Source: Granulicella aggregans
Lineage (GTDB): Bacteria; Acidobacteriota; Terriglobia; Terriglobales; Acidobacteriaceae
DNA: 64,000 nucleotides
Direction: 5' to 3'
NCBI RefSeq assembly: GCF_025685565.1
Contig: NZ_JAGSYE010000004.1
Coordinates: 186,001-250,000, forward strand
The translations under genes were made by a program, and so were the position numbers. Below are positions 17,423-26,213 of this stretch, piece after piece; positions within the stretch are counted from its first letter, which is position 1, and every line of letters begins with the position of its first letter. The notes under the pieces were generated by a model that was not told where the DNA came from, ran no database searches, and saw only the letters and a list, made by a program, of their open reading frames with translations.

Positions 17423-18778
17423 TTACCTATTTTCGCCGAGCGGAGTCCGAAGAGAGGCGGTTGACCCCACAAATGACAATGGAATGACAATTGCCGGGGA
17501 ACCAGCCCCAGGGATGGTCTCAAATCCGCCGCCGCGCAGATCGGACAGAGGCGTTTCCCCGAGCGCTGGCTGCGTGACCGCATCCCTCCTTCCGGTCAGC
17601 GAGGTGACCAGAACGATGGCCCACAACGGAAGCAGCAGATCGAAGGGTTCAGCCTCCGCCAGGCCGCGGACAATCACAAAGAGCAGCAACCCGATGAAGA
17701 TCACTCTATGTGCATCGCCGGAACGTTTGCGAATCTTGCGGTACAGACTGCCGTAGAGCCCGCACAGCAATACAAGTCCCGCCATTCCGTAGCAATAGAG
17801 CTGCTCCAGAACTTCATTTTCCGCGTGCCGCGCTTCGAAGGTTCCGAAGACAGGTACGACCTTCCACATGGAGTCGAAGCCGTGTCCGAGCCACAGTCGG
17901 GAAGACGCAGCATCGACCACGTAGGCCCAGATCGCAGTGCGCCCAGTCAGGGTCTCCGATTGATTGCCATAGGTTGTGTAGAGGTCGTAGTACCCCTCAA
18001 ACAGGCTCCAGAACGCGATGACGACGACGGTCACCCCGATCATCACGTACATCTTGGTTCGACGACTCATGATCCGGTCCTGGACGAGGAGGTACCCTTC
18101 ACCGATCAGGAAAGCCACGATCGCCGTCTTGCTGAGACTGCGTACAAGCGTTAAAGCGAGAAAGAAGATCGCGAAACTCCAGCGGCCACTCTTGGCACGC
18201 ATCAGGTACTGCGCGAAGAAGACGCCAAAGGCGCAAAGATTCCCGATTGTGTTCGCATTGAGATAGTCCTCATCTCCAAGACGCATATCGTACTGGGAAG
18301 GCATGACCCACGAGATGACGGCGACAAAACCTGCTCCCCATACAAAGCCTCTCATCAGGGATTCGGCAGTTCCCGGCGCAAGATAGCTGCGGAGCAGCAG
18401 AATCACGATCGCGACATCGGCAGCTGTCCCGCACCAGTACGCAGCCGAAACGATGGGCGATATAGTTTCGCTCCATAGCAGGCTGCACCCTGAAAATCCC
18501 AGGAAGAGAAGCACCCATCGAACTTCCGCGAGATGGAAGGCCGAGTCCGTCTCGCCCCGCGCTGCCCCCATCACCGATAAGCCAACGAAACCAAGCAGCA
18601 GGGAAGTTGAGACCAGCGTTGCTACGGCGCCCGCCTGCGGCTCCATCCCGGCGATGCGGACCAGGAATACTGTCGCGATCACGCGGGCAGCAAAGTAGAA
18701 GCCGACGCAGAACGCGAGAGCCGCTCCCCTCGACGTTTGCTGTTGCGGAACAGCCCTCGCGTTGTGATCGATCGTCAT
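17423..18778 (-). CDS. O-antigen ligase/polymerase family membrane protein
   Basis: The 451-residue protein has about 11-12 membrane helices and the large periplasmic loop seen in WaaL/Wzy proteins, with LTGRTAIWAYVVDAA and WLGHGFDSMW, and the ARHAENEVLEQLYCYGM segment typical of Wzy_C (HxH-like region). It would polymerise or ligate polysaccharide repeat units on undecaprenyl carrier. No other Wzy candidate is in the export operon, so it may be the polymerase of that system, although it sits in the operon with the two-component genes. Confidence 0.82.
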   Translation of the reverse strand: MTIDHNARAVPQQQTSRGAALAFCVGFYFAARVIATVFLVRIAGMEPQAGAVATLVSTSLLLGFVGLSVMGAARGETDSAFHLAEVRWVLLFLGFSGCSLLWSETISPIVSAAYWCGTAADVAIVILLLRSYLAPGTAESLMRGFVWGAGFVAVISWVMPSQYDMRLGDEDYLNANTIGNLCAFGVFFAQYLMRAKSGRWSFAIFFLALTLVRSLSKTAIVAFLIGEGYLLVQDRIMSRRTKMYVMIGVTVVVIAFWSLFEGYYDLYTTYGNQSETLTGRTAIWAYVVDAASSRLWLGHGFDSMWKVVPVFGTFEARHAENEVLEQLYCYGMAGLVLLCGLYGSLYRKIRKRSGDAHRVIFIGLLLFVIVRGLAEAEPFDLLLPLWAIVLVTSLTGRRDAVTQPALGETPLSDLRGGGFETIPGAGSPAIVIPLSFVGSTASLRTPLGENR

Positions 18779-18802
18779 CGTTGATTCCGCAGCTTCGAAG
18801 AA

Positions 18803-19273
18803 CTAATGCGTATACATCTCGGGAGTTCCCTGACTTCCTGCGGGCGGCAGATGGCGCATGAAGACCACGATCGACCAGAGTTCGTCGTCGCTCAGCGTGC
18901 CCTTCGAGCCCGGCATGCCGGACGGCCAGATCCCGTAGTCCAGGATCTCTTTGAGCTGGCCGTCTGTGTATCGTTGGACGTCTTCCGAGGCCAGCGACGG
19001 TATAGGCGGCGAGATGTGGTCCGTGAAGGGTACGCCGGTTTTCTGTCCATCCATGCCATGGCAAGCCACGCAGTAGTGCGAGAACGCTTCCTTCCCATCC
19101 GCCCAGGTCTCGGCATTGGGTGCGAGGGGATTCTTTTGGTTCTTGTTTCCGATAAGGATGTGGTGCTTGGCGAAGGTCACTGTTTTTGTCTCGATCTTGC
19201 CCGGACGACTGGCTTTGCAGCCGATCAATGTCCCCGCGAAGATTGCGACGATCAACGCACCCCGCAGACGCAT
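18803..19273 (-). CDS. Cytochrome c lipoprotein
   Basis: About 156 residues from ATG 19273, two bases after the CuA gene's stop. A lipobox (TLIGC) follows the signal segment. Heme c attaches at CVACH; the distal methionine is probably in PSGMPGSKG. The class I fold is supported by DDELWSIVVFMRHLPP. A membrane-anchored periplasmic electron carrier paired with a CuA protein. Confidence 0.9.
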   Translation of the reverse strand: MRLRGALIVAIFAGTLIGCKASRPGKIETKTVTFAKHHILIGNKNQKNPLAPNAETWADGKEAFSHYCVACHGMDGQKTGVPFTDHISPPIPSLASEDVQRYTDGQLKEILDYGIWPSGMPGSKGTLSDDELWSIVVFMRHLPPAGSQGTPEMYTH

Positions 19274-19275
19274 GG

Positions 19276-19635
19276 CTATTCGACCACGTGCAGCATGAGA
19301 GTCATCTCTCCGTGACCGGAGCCGCAGAATACTGAGCAATGGCCGACGAAGTCGCCCGTCTTATCCGGCGTGAAGCTCAGCCGAGCAGTGCCGCCCTTGT
19401 CGATCTTCGCATCCAGGTTCAGCTCGCGAAAGCGAAGACCATGGGCGACGTCGGCGCTCTTAATGAGCAGCACCACGGGCTCTCCCTTTTTCAAAGTGAT
19501 CTCGCCGGGAGCATAGGCGAAGCGCTTGGCGGTAACTTCGATCTGCCGCGGACTGCCCTGCGCATGGGCCGCGCGATTCCAAGTCCCGCTCGCCATCGCA
19601 AATACCAGCAACATCAGCATCAACTTCTTCTTCAT
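19276..19635 (-). CDS. CuA-type cupredoxin (cytochrome oxidase subunit II-like)
   Basis: About 119 residues: signal peptide (ending AAHAQ), then a single cupredoxin domain carrying the binuclear CuA signature HCSVFCGSGHGEM (CxxxCxxxHxxM) near the C-terminus and a His in DVAHGLRF. There are no transmembrane hairpins as in true COX2, so this is a soluble periplasmic CuA protein. ATG 19635 follows AAGGAGAG. First gene of the operon and preceded by box array B. Confidence 0.88.
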   Translation of the reverse strand: MKKKLMLMLLVFAMASGTWNRAAHAQGSPRQIEVTAKRFAYAPGEITLKKGEPVVLLIKSADVAHGLRFRELNLDAKIDKGGTARLSFTPDKTGDFVGHCSVFCGSGHGEMTLMLHVVE

Positions 19636-19735
19636 CACTCTCTCCTTGGTATGCGGGCTTGCATTGAATTGCTCTCAATGGGAAATCGCTTTCAGCGCCT
19701 TGATCTGGTTAAGCCAAACCTTAGTAGCGATACCT

Positions 19736-19799
19736 ACACTAGCGATCTCGGGTGCTCGAGTTGTCATGCCCCGGTTGGAAAATTGTCAAAGTCTTGTCT
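19736..19799 (-). promoter_or_regulatory. Box array B and -10 for the CuA/two-component operon
   Basis: Plus-strand hexamers TTGTCA (19761), CGGTTG (19772), TTGTCA (19783) and TTGTCT (19794) are spaced exactly 11 bp. Read with the gene they are TGACAA repeats. Nineteen bp further downstream lies the -10 box TAGTGT (19741-19736). The 5' leader would be about 90 nt. Confidence 0.82.
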
Positions 19800-19821
19800 T
19801 GTTACGCAGCGAGATCCTGCG

Positions 19822-20646
19822 TCAGCGTATCTGGACTTGATGCGGCGTCTCGGGTTTCCTTGTCTCCCAGCTTGATTCGGTCTTCCGCTCTCTTAACAGC
19901 TGTCGCGTGATGTGCCATATGAAGGCAGGGTTGTTGCGCAGATAGCGTCTCCATAGGCGTCTCGGATCCTGTAGTAATCGATGCAGCCACTGCAGACCAG
20001 CGCGCTTGATCCAGTCGGCGCAATCGCGAATGTGGCCCGTGTGATAGTCGAATGCGGCCCCTACGCCGAACATCAGCTTCGTCTTTAACTCCGGCAGATG
20101 ACGGGCCATGAAGACCTCCTGCCGAGGACAGCTGATACCGATCCATATGATGTCTGGCTGCAGCGCGGCTATCCTTGCAGTGAACTCCGCCGCTTCGGTC
20201 TGCGAGAGCTCCCGGAACGGAGGAGTGTAGGTGCCGACGATCCTGGTCCAGGGAAACTTCGCCCGCATCTTGTCGCGCAGCTCTTCTGCGATGCCTTCGC
20301 GCCCGCCGTAGAAGAAGTGGGTTACGTGCGCGAACTCCTTGCGCCGAAAGATCTCCAGCATCAGATCAGGGCCAGTTACGCGCTGCATGGCGTGGTGTCC
20401 CTGCATGTGGCCTACCCAGGTCAGCGGCATGCCATCCGGAATCGTCATCTCGGAACCGGCATAGGCGTCGCGCAGCTCTGCGCTTCTCTGTGCCTCCATC
20501 ACTCCATGAACTCCTGCCACGCACACATAGCTTTTGCGAGAGCTCTTCAGCGAATTCGCAACCCGTTTGAGCGCTCCAGGCATATCGATTGCATCCACAC
20601 TTACTCCGAGCACATGGGCCGCGGGCCTGCCTTTTCCTGACTTCAT
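19822..20646 (-). CDS. WecG/TagA/CpsF-family glycosyltransferase
   Basis: The 274-residue GT26 enzyme shows the family landmarks: GVSVDAID at the start, IPDGMPLTWVGH (catalytic Asp region), THFFYGG, PDIIWIGISCPRQEVFM, and GVGAAFDYHTG. These enzymes transfer a second sugar to an undecaprenyl-linked acceptor on the cytoplasmic side. Last gene of the polysaccharide operon, overlapping the GT4 gene by 4 bp (ATGA). Confidence 0.92.
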   Translation of the reverse strand: MKSGKGRPAAHVLGVSVDAIDMPGALKRVANSLKSSRKSYVCVAGVHGVMEAQRSAELRDAYAGSEMTIPDGMPLTWVGHMQGHHAMQRVTGPDLMLEIFRRKEFAHVTHFFYGGREGIAEELRDKMRAKFPWTRIVGTYTPPFRELSQTEAAEFTARIAALQPDIIWIGISCPRQEVFMARHLPELKTKLMFGVGAAFDYHTGHIRDCADWIKRAGLQWLHRLLQDPRRLWRRYLRNNPAFIWHITRQLLRERKTESSWETRKPETPHQVQIR

Positions 20647-21833
20647 AGGGACTGCCTTCCTGCTGTTGCTAGTTGAATCGGAGCTGCCGATGCCGTGCTC
20701 TGTGCATCTGCGGCCTGTGGTATCAGGCCGCGATAGAGACCCGCGTATTCCATTGCGAGAGTCTCCGCGGAGAGATGTGGGAACGGCACGGGTTCTTTGG
20801 CCGGTTTATCCAGCGCGGCCCTGATTCCAGCGGCAAGGTCGATCTCCGCGTCTGCCCCCAGGGCAACGTATTCACAGTGCGTGCCGCCGATCTCCCGGAA
20901 CGCCGGTATCGCCGAACAGACGACGCGGCAACCTGCCAAGAGAGCCTCTGCGGCCGGCAGTCCGAAGCCCTCGGTCACCGATGGCAGCACAACGGCCTCG
21001 CAATGCGAGTAGCACCACTGCAGCTCTGCCTGCGGCAGACCTTCGAGGAAGAGCACGCGGTTTCGCAGGCCTAATTGAGAGACCAGCGACTCGATCGTCT
21101 CCGTCTCAGGTCCCTTGACTCCCAGCACCACCAGCCTCGTCGACGCGTGTATTCGTCCCTGGCGCAGCAGGCGATGAAAGGTGCGGATGAGCAAAGGGAT
21201 GTTCTTATTCCGACGATGTTGCGCGACCGTAAGCAGAAACGGTTCGCCCTCCCATTCCGGAAGAGGAGACCGCGTGGCGCATACGGGCTCCGGCTCAACG
21301 CAGTTATAGATACGTATGGCTTTGCCATACGACTTGCTCGAAGCGTATTGCTTCAACTTCGACATCGTCGTATCCGACACGCAGGCGATTGCGTCGACGC
21401 TGTGCATGCAGTGCCATAGGATCACGCGGTTGAAGAGAAACTGGTAGGGTCCGAAGTTCCTCGGGATCTCGTACGGATAGAGATCGTGCAAAGTTAGTAC
21501 CGTCGGACAACCGATGGCCTTCGCGTCGATGGGCATCGGATAGGAGAGGTGAACGAGGTCGGGACGCAGGCGGAAGACTAGCTCCGGAAGTTCCCTGTAG
21601 TACCAGAGGTTTCTGGCGATCGATCCTCGGCCCATCTCCGGATAGTGGATCGCCAACCGGCTGTCAGAGCTTAGCCCCGACGCCTCGGCCATTCCACGCT
21701 GCCAGGGAGCGAGGATCAGGTCCACTCTCGAAATCTCAGGATTAAGTAGAAGGCAGCGCACCAGATTGAAGGCATGGCGTTGAACGCCTGAGATGTGCGC
21801 AGAGGATGAAGCGGCGGTAACGAGAATCTTCAT
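20643..21833 (-). CDS. GT4-family glycosyltransferase
   Basis: The 396-residue GT-B enzyme has a Rossmann-like start (ILVTAASSSAHISGVQRHAF). The C-terminal donor site includes TVAQHRRNKNIPLLI and the EX7E motif in SVTEGFGLPAAEALLAG. It adds a sugar from an NDP donor to the lipid-linked repeat unit. Four-base overlaps on both sides place it firmly in the operon. Confidence 0.92.
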   Translation of the reverse strand: MKILVTAASSSAHISGVQRHAFNLVRCLLLNPEISRVDLILAPWQRGMAEASGLSSDSRLAIHYPEMGRGSIARNLWYYRELPELVFRLRPDLVHLSYPMPIDAKAIGCPTVLTLHDLYPYEIPRNFGPYQFLFNRVILWHCMHSVDAIACVSDTTMSKLKQYASSKSYGKAIRIYNCVEPEPVCATRSPLPEWEGEPFLLTVAQHRRNKNIPLLIRTFHRLLRQGRIHASTRLVVLGVKGPETETIESLVSQLGLRNRVLFLEGLPQAELQWCYSHCEAVVLPSVTEGFGLPAAEALLAGCRVVCSAIPAFREIGGTHCEYVALGADAEIDLAAGIRAALDKPAKEPVPFPHLSAETLAMEYAGLYRGLIPQAADAQSTASAAPIQLATAGRQSL

Positions 21834-23188
21834 AGCGTTGAGCCCTCGTTGAGTTCGCGACCGACGGTGAGTTCGTGGCCCGCAGCGAAAGACGATGCAC
21901 CTGCTGTCTTGCTGCGTCCCATCCCCAGCGCATTGGCCAGGGGCAGGTAGACGATCAGAGCGACCGAGCCATAGAACACACGTGTAATGGCCAGGCCTTG
22001 AATCCCCATGTGGCGCAGGAGATAGATCATCAGGGACAGCACCGCCGATCTTCCGGCAAGACTGATGCAGGCTACTGTTCGGAACAGTCCCAGGGCCTGC
22101 ATAGCGTAGGTTCCTGTTACTCCTAAGCCCATCAGCGCCGACCCGATCACGATCGGAGGCAGAATGGCGGTGGCGCTATGCGCGACTCCGGCCCCGGCCC
22201 ATATGCGGATTAGTCGTGGCCCGAACGCAAGCAGCGCCGCCGCCCCCGCGGAGACCAGGAGCAGGTTGCAGGCGAACGACTTCAACACCATTCGCTTCAG
22301 CTCCGCCTGCGAAGCCGTAGCCGTGCGGCTGGAGAGGTAAGGGAAGAGGAAGTTCAGGCCGGATGCGGTAAGCCCGAAGATGGGCTGCGAAAACTGTATG
22401 CATAACGCATAGGGGGCCAGGGCGGCTGCGCCGAGATAGACACCCAGCATCACTCGGTCAAGCTGTCCGAAGACGATGCCCCACAGAGCTTGCGCCCAGG
22501 CGAAGACGCCGAAGCCAAGCAGCGCTCGTGTCTCGTCCGGATGGAAGACCGGCCACAGGGAGCGTTCCCCAAGTAGCCTCCAGAGCTGGCGAAACTGTAG
22601 ATAGGTACCGCCGATCAGGAAGACCGACGTGGCCACCAGGATGGCGATGATGCCGCGATGAGATAGGACGATCAGCGCGGCTGAAGCTAGCGTCAGAAGC
22701 CGCACGGCGACGCTCACCCGGACTGCATCGCGATACTGCTCGAAGGCGCGCTGCGTGCTTACGCTCACGCTTTCAACGGCGCGCACCAGGATCAGTAGGC
22801 TCGCGATACGCAGGCAGATCAGGCACTCTCGAACCGGCGTAAGGGACGCGACCGTAATGTGGACCGCCGCGTAGGGGGCGGCAATCCACGCTGCGATTGC
22901 GAGCGCTACGCCCAGCACCAGGTTGATCCCCATCATGCTGCGAACAGCGTTCACCATGGAATCGAGTGAGCCTGTTCCGCGAAGCCTGGCGACACGCTGA
23001 ATGTTCGCATCGCAGAAGCCCGAGGCGATGATGCCGCCGGCACTGACGACAGCGGTCGAGATCATCCACACCCCGTATTCGGCCGCTCCTAGTCGATGCA
23101 GCACGATTGGCGCTACCAGCAGCATCCCGAACGGATGGGCACCGTAGTCCAGCACACCGTAGAAGCCATTGACGAGGTGTCTCCTCAT
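21830..23188 (-). CDS. Polysaccharide flippase (Wzx/MATE-like)
   Basis: The 452-residue protein has about 12-14 hydrophobic segments starting MRRHLVNGFYGVLDYGAHP, with VLHRLGAAEYGVWMI typical of Wzx/PST exporters. It would flip undecaprenyl-linked repeat units across the inner membrane. It overlaps both neighbours by 4 bp. Confidence 0.88.
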   Translation of the reverse strand: MRRHLVNGFYGVLDYGAHPFGMLLVAPIVLHRLGAAEYGVWMISTAVVSAGGIIASGFCDANIQRVARLRGTGSLDSMVNAVRSMMGINLVLGVALAIAAWIAAPYAAVHITVASLTPVRECLICLRIASLLILVRAVESVSVSTQRAFEQYRDAVRVSVAVRLLTLASAALIVLSHRGIIAILVATSVFLIGGTYLQFRQLWRLLGERSLWPVFHPDETRALLGFGVFAWAQALWGIVFGQLDRVMLGVYLGAAALAPYALCIQFSQPIFGLTASGLNFLFPYLSSRTATASQAELKRMVLKSFACNLLLVSAGAAALLAFGPRLIRIWAGAGVAHSATAILPPIVIGSALMGLGVTGTYAMQALGLFRTVACISLAGRSAVLSLMIYLLRHMGIQGLAITRVFYGSVALIVYLPLANALGMGRSKTAGASSFAAGHELTVGRELNEGSTL

Positions 23189-24507
23189 GCGACACCATCC
23201 CGCGTTCCGGCAAGCTGGCCCAGCCGCCTGCGTACAACCGAGAAGACCTCGACTGCGAAGGACTTGCGCGGATCGCGGGGGTCAACCGCGCGCCATTGCT
23301 CGCGGATCAGGATCAACGCCGCCGTAGCCGCAAACGTAAGTAAGGTAAGCAGTAAAGTCAGCAGCAGGCGTGGCGGAAAAAACTTCTTCTCCGGTATGCC
23401 AGGCGAGTCAATTACAGAGACGATGGGAATGTCCTTCGCTTCTTCAATGCGGGCCAACTCGAACTGCTGTGTAAGCAGTTCGAATACGGTCTCCTGAACA
23501 CGCACGCGGCGATACAGATCTGCATACGGGACAGCGAGACGGGGAAGCTGTCTTAACGGTGGATAGAGAGCTGCCTTGTCTTCGGGGCCAGTCGCGGAGG
23601 AAGAAATGGCCGCATCCGTCGCAGGCAAAGGAGCAGACGTTCCCGCCATCTTTTGCAGATCCTGCCGCAGCGATGCGATGCGCGCCTCGGTCTCGCGAAC
23701 CCGCACGTTTCCGTCGCCGTAGATCTGACGCAGCGATTGAAGCCCGGACTGCTCCACCAGCAACTCTCCCTGCACGCGCGCTCCTGCATCGACGAGACCG
23801 CGGGTCTGTTCCTTGAGATCGATGGTGCTGTTCCTGCTGGAGAACTCACTCAACGCAAGTTGAGCCTGTTCGAGGTCCGCGCTCACCGACTTAAGTCGGC
23901 TCTCGATGAAGATGCGCTCCTGCCGCGCGGAGGATGAGCTCGTTCGGGTGAGCAGATTGTTCAACTCATCCAGATAGGCTTGGGCCAGGTCGCGGGCCCG
24001 CACCGGATCGGTGTCCTCGACCGCGATGGTGATCACACCGCTCTTCTTGTCGTCCGTGATCTTTGTCATTCTGGCCAGATGCTTTGCCGTCGTGAATCTA
24101 TAGCGCGAGTGGTAGACCCTCTGCAGATCGAACCGGTCGATAAGGCGGCCACCGATGGTGCCGCTCTCAAGCAGGCTCTCGTAAAGCGCCGTATTGGTAT
24201 GGGTGCCGAGCAGGCCACCCGCCAAACTGCCAAGGCTGCCGAGCCCCCCGGAGCGCCCCGCGAGCGCTGCCAACAGCATCGCGCCGGAGCCCTGTTGGTC
24301 GGGTGGCATGATGCTTGCGACGGATTTGTACTGCTTGGGGATGACGAAGGCGATGCCGAGACTCACTATCATCGCGCCGGTAGTGACGCGCGTAAGCGTA
24401 CGGCGATATTGCCAAAGCAGAACTCCGCGGCTCAGCCAGTCTGCGGGAGCGGTGGCCGCTACCTGCGCGGTGTACTCGGGGGTTGGTGTCATAACGCTGG
24501 GGCTCAT
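23185..24507 (-). CDS. Wzz-type chain-length regulator without kinase domain
   Basis: The 440-residue protein has a first transmembrane helix near 40-55, a large periplasmic region with coiled coils (IESRLKSVSADLEQAQLAL), and a second helix near 385-405 after a proline-rich SVIDSPGIPEKKFFPP, the Wzz/GNVR signature. No BY-kinase domain or tyrosine-rich tail follows, so this is a co-polymerase without its own kinase. It sits between the Wzi-like and flippase genes with 4-bp overlaps. Confidence 0.9.
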   Translation of the reverse strand: MSPSVMTPTPEYTAQVAATAPADWLSRGVLLWQYRRTLTRVTTGAMIVSLGIAFVIPKQYKSVASIMPPDQQGSGAMLLAALAGRSGGLGSLGSLAGGLLGTHTNTALYESLLESGTIGGRLIDRFDLQRVYHSRYRFTTAKHLARMTKITDDKKSGVITIAVEDTDPVRARDLAQAYLDELNNLLTRTSSSSARQERIFIESRLKSVSADLEQAQLALSEFSSRNSTIDLKEQTRGLVDAGARVQGELLVEQSGLQSLRQIYGDGNVRVRETEARIASLRQDLQKMAGTSAPLPATDAAISSSATGPEDKAALYPPLRQLPRLAVPYADLYRRVRVQETVFELLTQQFELARIEEAKDIPIVSVIDSPGIPEKKFFPPRLLLTLLLTLLTFAATAALILIREQWRAVDPRDPRKSFAVEVFSVVRRRLGQLAGTRDGVA

Positions 24508-26207
24508 GGTTTGGTTCTCGATAGGGGGCGGTAGGAGAGCTGAAGAGTGAAGGCATCGTTACGCTGGGGCGCGGCCGAAAGAGCCGGAAACCGCCACCAC
24601 TCCGCCTGGTTCTCAAGTCGAAGATGCCACTCGGGCCGGAGCTGAAGATTGGCAGCCACCTTGAAGTCCCGCAGCGCTCCCCCTTGCAGGAACTCGTGGT
24701 TTACGTTCATGCCGCGAAAGCTGGCTTCGATGGAGGAGCGTGGCGAAAGACTCCATGTCGTCCACACCTGTTCGCCATCTCCTTCGCGGCCGATCCAGCT
24801 TCCCATCAACTGGCGATTGTTGGTGTATCCACTGAGGTAGTGAACGTTGAAGTAGAAGAAGCCGGGAAACGCGAGGTCGCGATGCGGCGATAACAGGCCT
24901 TCGGCGCGAACGGTCACGCGCGGCAAGCCTGGCACACAGCGCAGGTAGAAGCCGGATAGCCATGCACTCTCGGTGGGATAGACAACTGGAAACGGCTGGT
25001 CTTCCGAGAACCCATCGACGTATCCGGTCAGACAGTTGCGCAGGCCGGGTATTCGATACTGAGCGTCTACAGCGATGCGGCGATCGCCCGGATCGCGTTG
25101 TTCCTCTCCACCCGAAGTGGAAAAAAAGCTGCGCAGAAAAGTATGTGTCGTTACTGGAACACCGGCGCCACCGAACAGGACGGTACGCGAGACGCTGAAC
25201 TCAAAGTTCTCCGTCGGCTTGAAGGAGACCTTCTGTCCGTGGATGAAGGGCTGATCGTTGAGTGCGGAGCCTGGCCGTCCTATGATGCGGTCTTCAGCCT
25301 GTACAAACTGCGCGCCGGAGAGCCGCCCGAAGAATGCCTGGGCCCGGATCTCACCCAGCAGTGAGAGAAACCCCGGAAGCACGAAAGGCTCAACGCGGTC
25401 GTAGCGCAACATCGTCAGTGGCTCTGCGTTGTTGCTGAACAAGGTCGAGCCACTGCGAGCAGGTCCCCACCACAGGCTCTGCTTGCCGAAGATGAACTGA
25501 TTGTTCGCCCAGGTGTACGAAACATTCGCGTCGAGCAGTCTGCCACGCGTGAAGCCGGAGGCAGGGCCAAACGCACCTGCCGATGTAAAGTCGGCAGCGA
25601 CAATCGCTGTCTGGGTCGCCGCGTTCGGGCTCGGCGCCGATGCAGCTTTCTGTACCTCTGCGTGGACATAAGCGGCGAAGGTCCGGGCGGTTGCGCGCAG
25701 GGAGACGCCTGTGTAGCTGTTGTCGCCCTGACCGAATGGTCTGCCATAGTCGTTCACAAGGGTCTCGGCAAAGTGGTATCCATCGGTCAAGGGCCGGCCG
25801 GCAATCGATGTGCTTCGCTGGTCCACTGACTCGATACGGAACTCAGCGTTGCGTGCTCCGTCCATGCGCTGCAGCTCCGGCAGAAACTCGTCTTCGAGAC
25901 TGCGCGCGAGTGCCTCAGTGTCACCCTGAGACTGGAGATCGTGGCTGAGGTTCAGCTTCGCCTCGATCACCAGACGTGCGCAGGTCGTGCGGGTCCATGG
26001 ACGCAGACCTGTAAATGCGCCGGGTAGATATCCTTCGGCCGCAAGCCGGTCGAAAGCCGGGTAGATCCAGCTTTCGATCGGCACATACGTCGACACGGAA
26101 TCCGTGCTGTGGTGCGTCTGGGGACTGCTCGAGTTGGGAATGGCTTGAGGCATAGCGTTTCGATTAACGAAAGCAAGAACGAGTGCGGTAGTCAGGAATG
26201 CACGCAT
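24504..26207 (-). CDS. Wzi-like capsule assembly outer-membrane protein
   Basis: The 567-residue protein starts with a signal peptide. Residues 40-120 (WIYPAFDRLAAEGYLPGAFT, TRTTCARLVIEAK) match the N-terminal helical part of Wzi-family capsule assembly proteins, followed by an 18-strand-like barrel (ANNQFIFGKQSLWWGP is characteristic). It anchors or guides polysaccharide at the outer surface. Six bp separate it from the SLBB gene stop. Confidence 0.85.
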   Translation of the reverse strand: MRAFLTTALVLAFVNRNAMPQAIPNSSSPQTHHSTDSVSTYVPIESWIYPAFDRLAAEGYLPGAFTGLRPWTRTTCARLVIEAKLNLSHDLQSQGDTEALARSLEDEFLPELQRMDGARNAEFRIESVDQRSTSIAGRPLTDGYHFAETLVNDYGRPFGQGDNSYTGVSLRATARTFAAYVHAEVQKAASAPSPNAATQTAIVAADFTSAGAFGPASGFTRGRLLDANVSYTWANNQFIFGKQSLWWGPARSGSTLFSNNAEPLTMLRYDRVEPFVLPGFLSLLGEIRAQAFFGRLSGAQFVQAEDRIIGRPGSALNDQPFIHGQKVSFKPTENFEFSVSRTVLFGGAGVPVTTHTFLRSFFSTSGGEEQRDPGDRRIAVDAQYRIPGLRNCLTGYVDGFSEDQPFPVVYPTESAWLSGFYLRCVPGLPRVTVRAEGLLSPHRDLAFPGFFYFNVHYLSGYTNNRQLMGSWIGREGDGEQVWTTWSLSPRSSIEASFRGMNVNHEFLQGGALRDFKVAANLQLRPEWHLRLENQAEWWRFPALSAAPQRNDAFTLQLSYRPLSRTKP

Positions 26208-26213
26208 AGCGAC

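Noticed and set aside
17474-17490. Two TGACAA hexamers 11 bp apart upstream of the response regulator
   Set aside because: They lie inside the ligase coding sequence, point away from the regulator gene, and have no TAnnnT box 19 bp downstream, unlike the eight accepted arrays.
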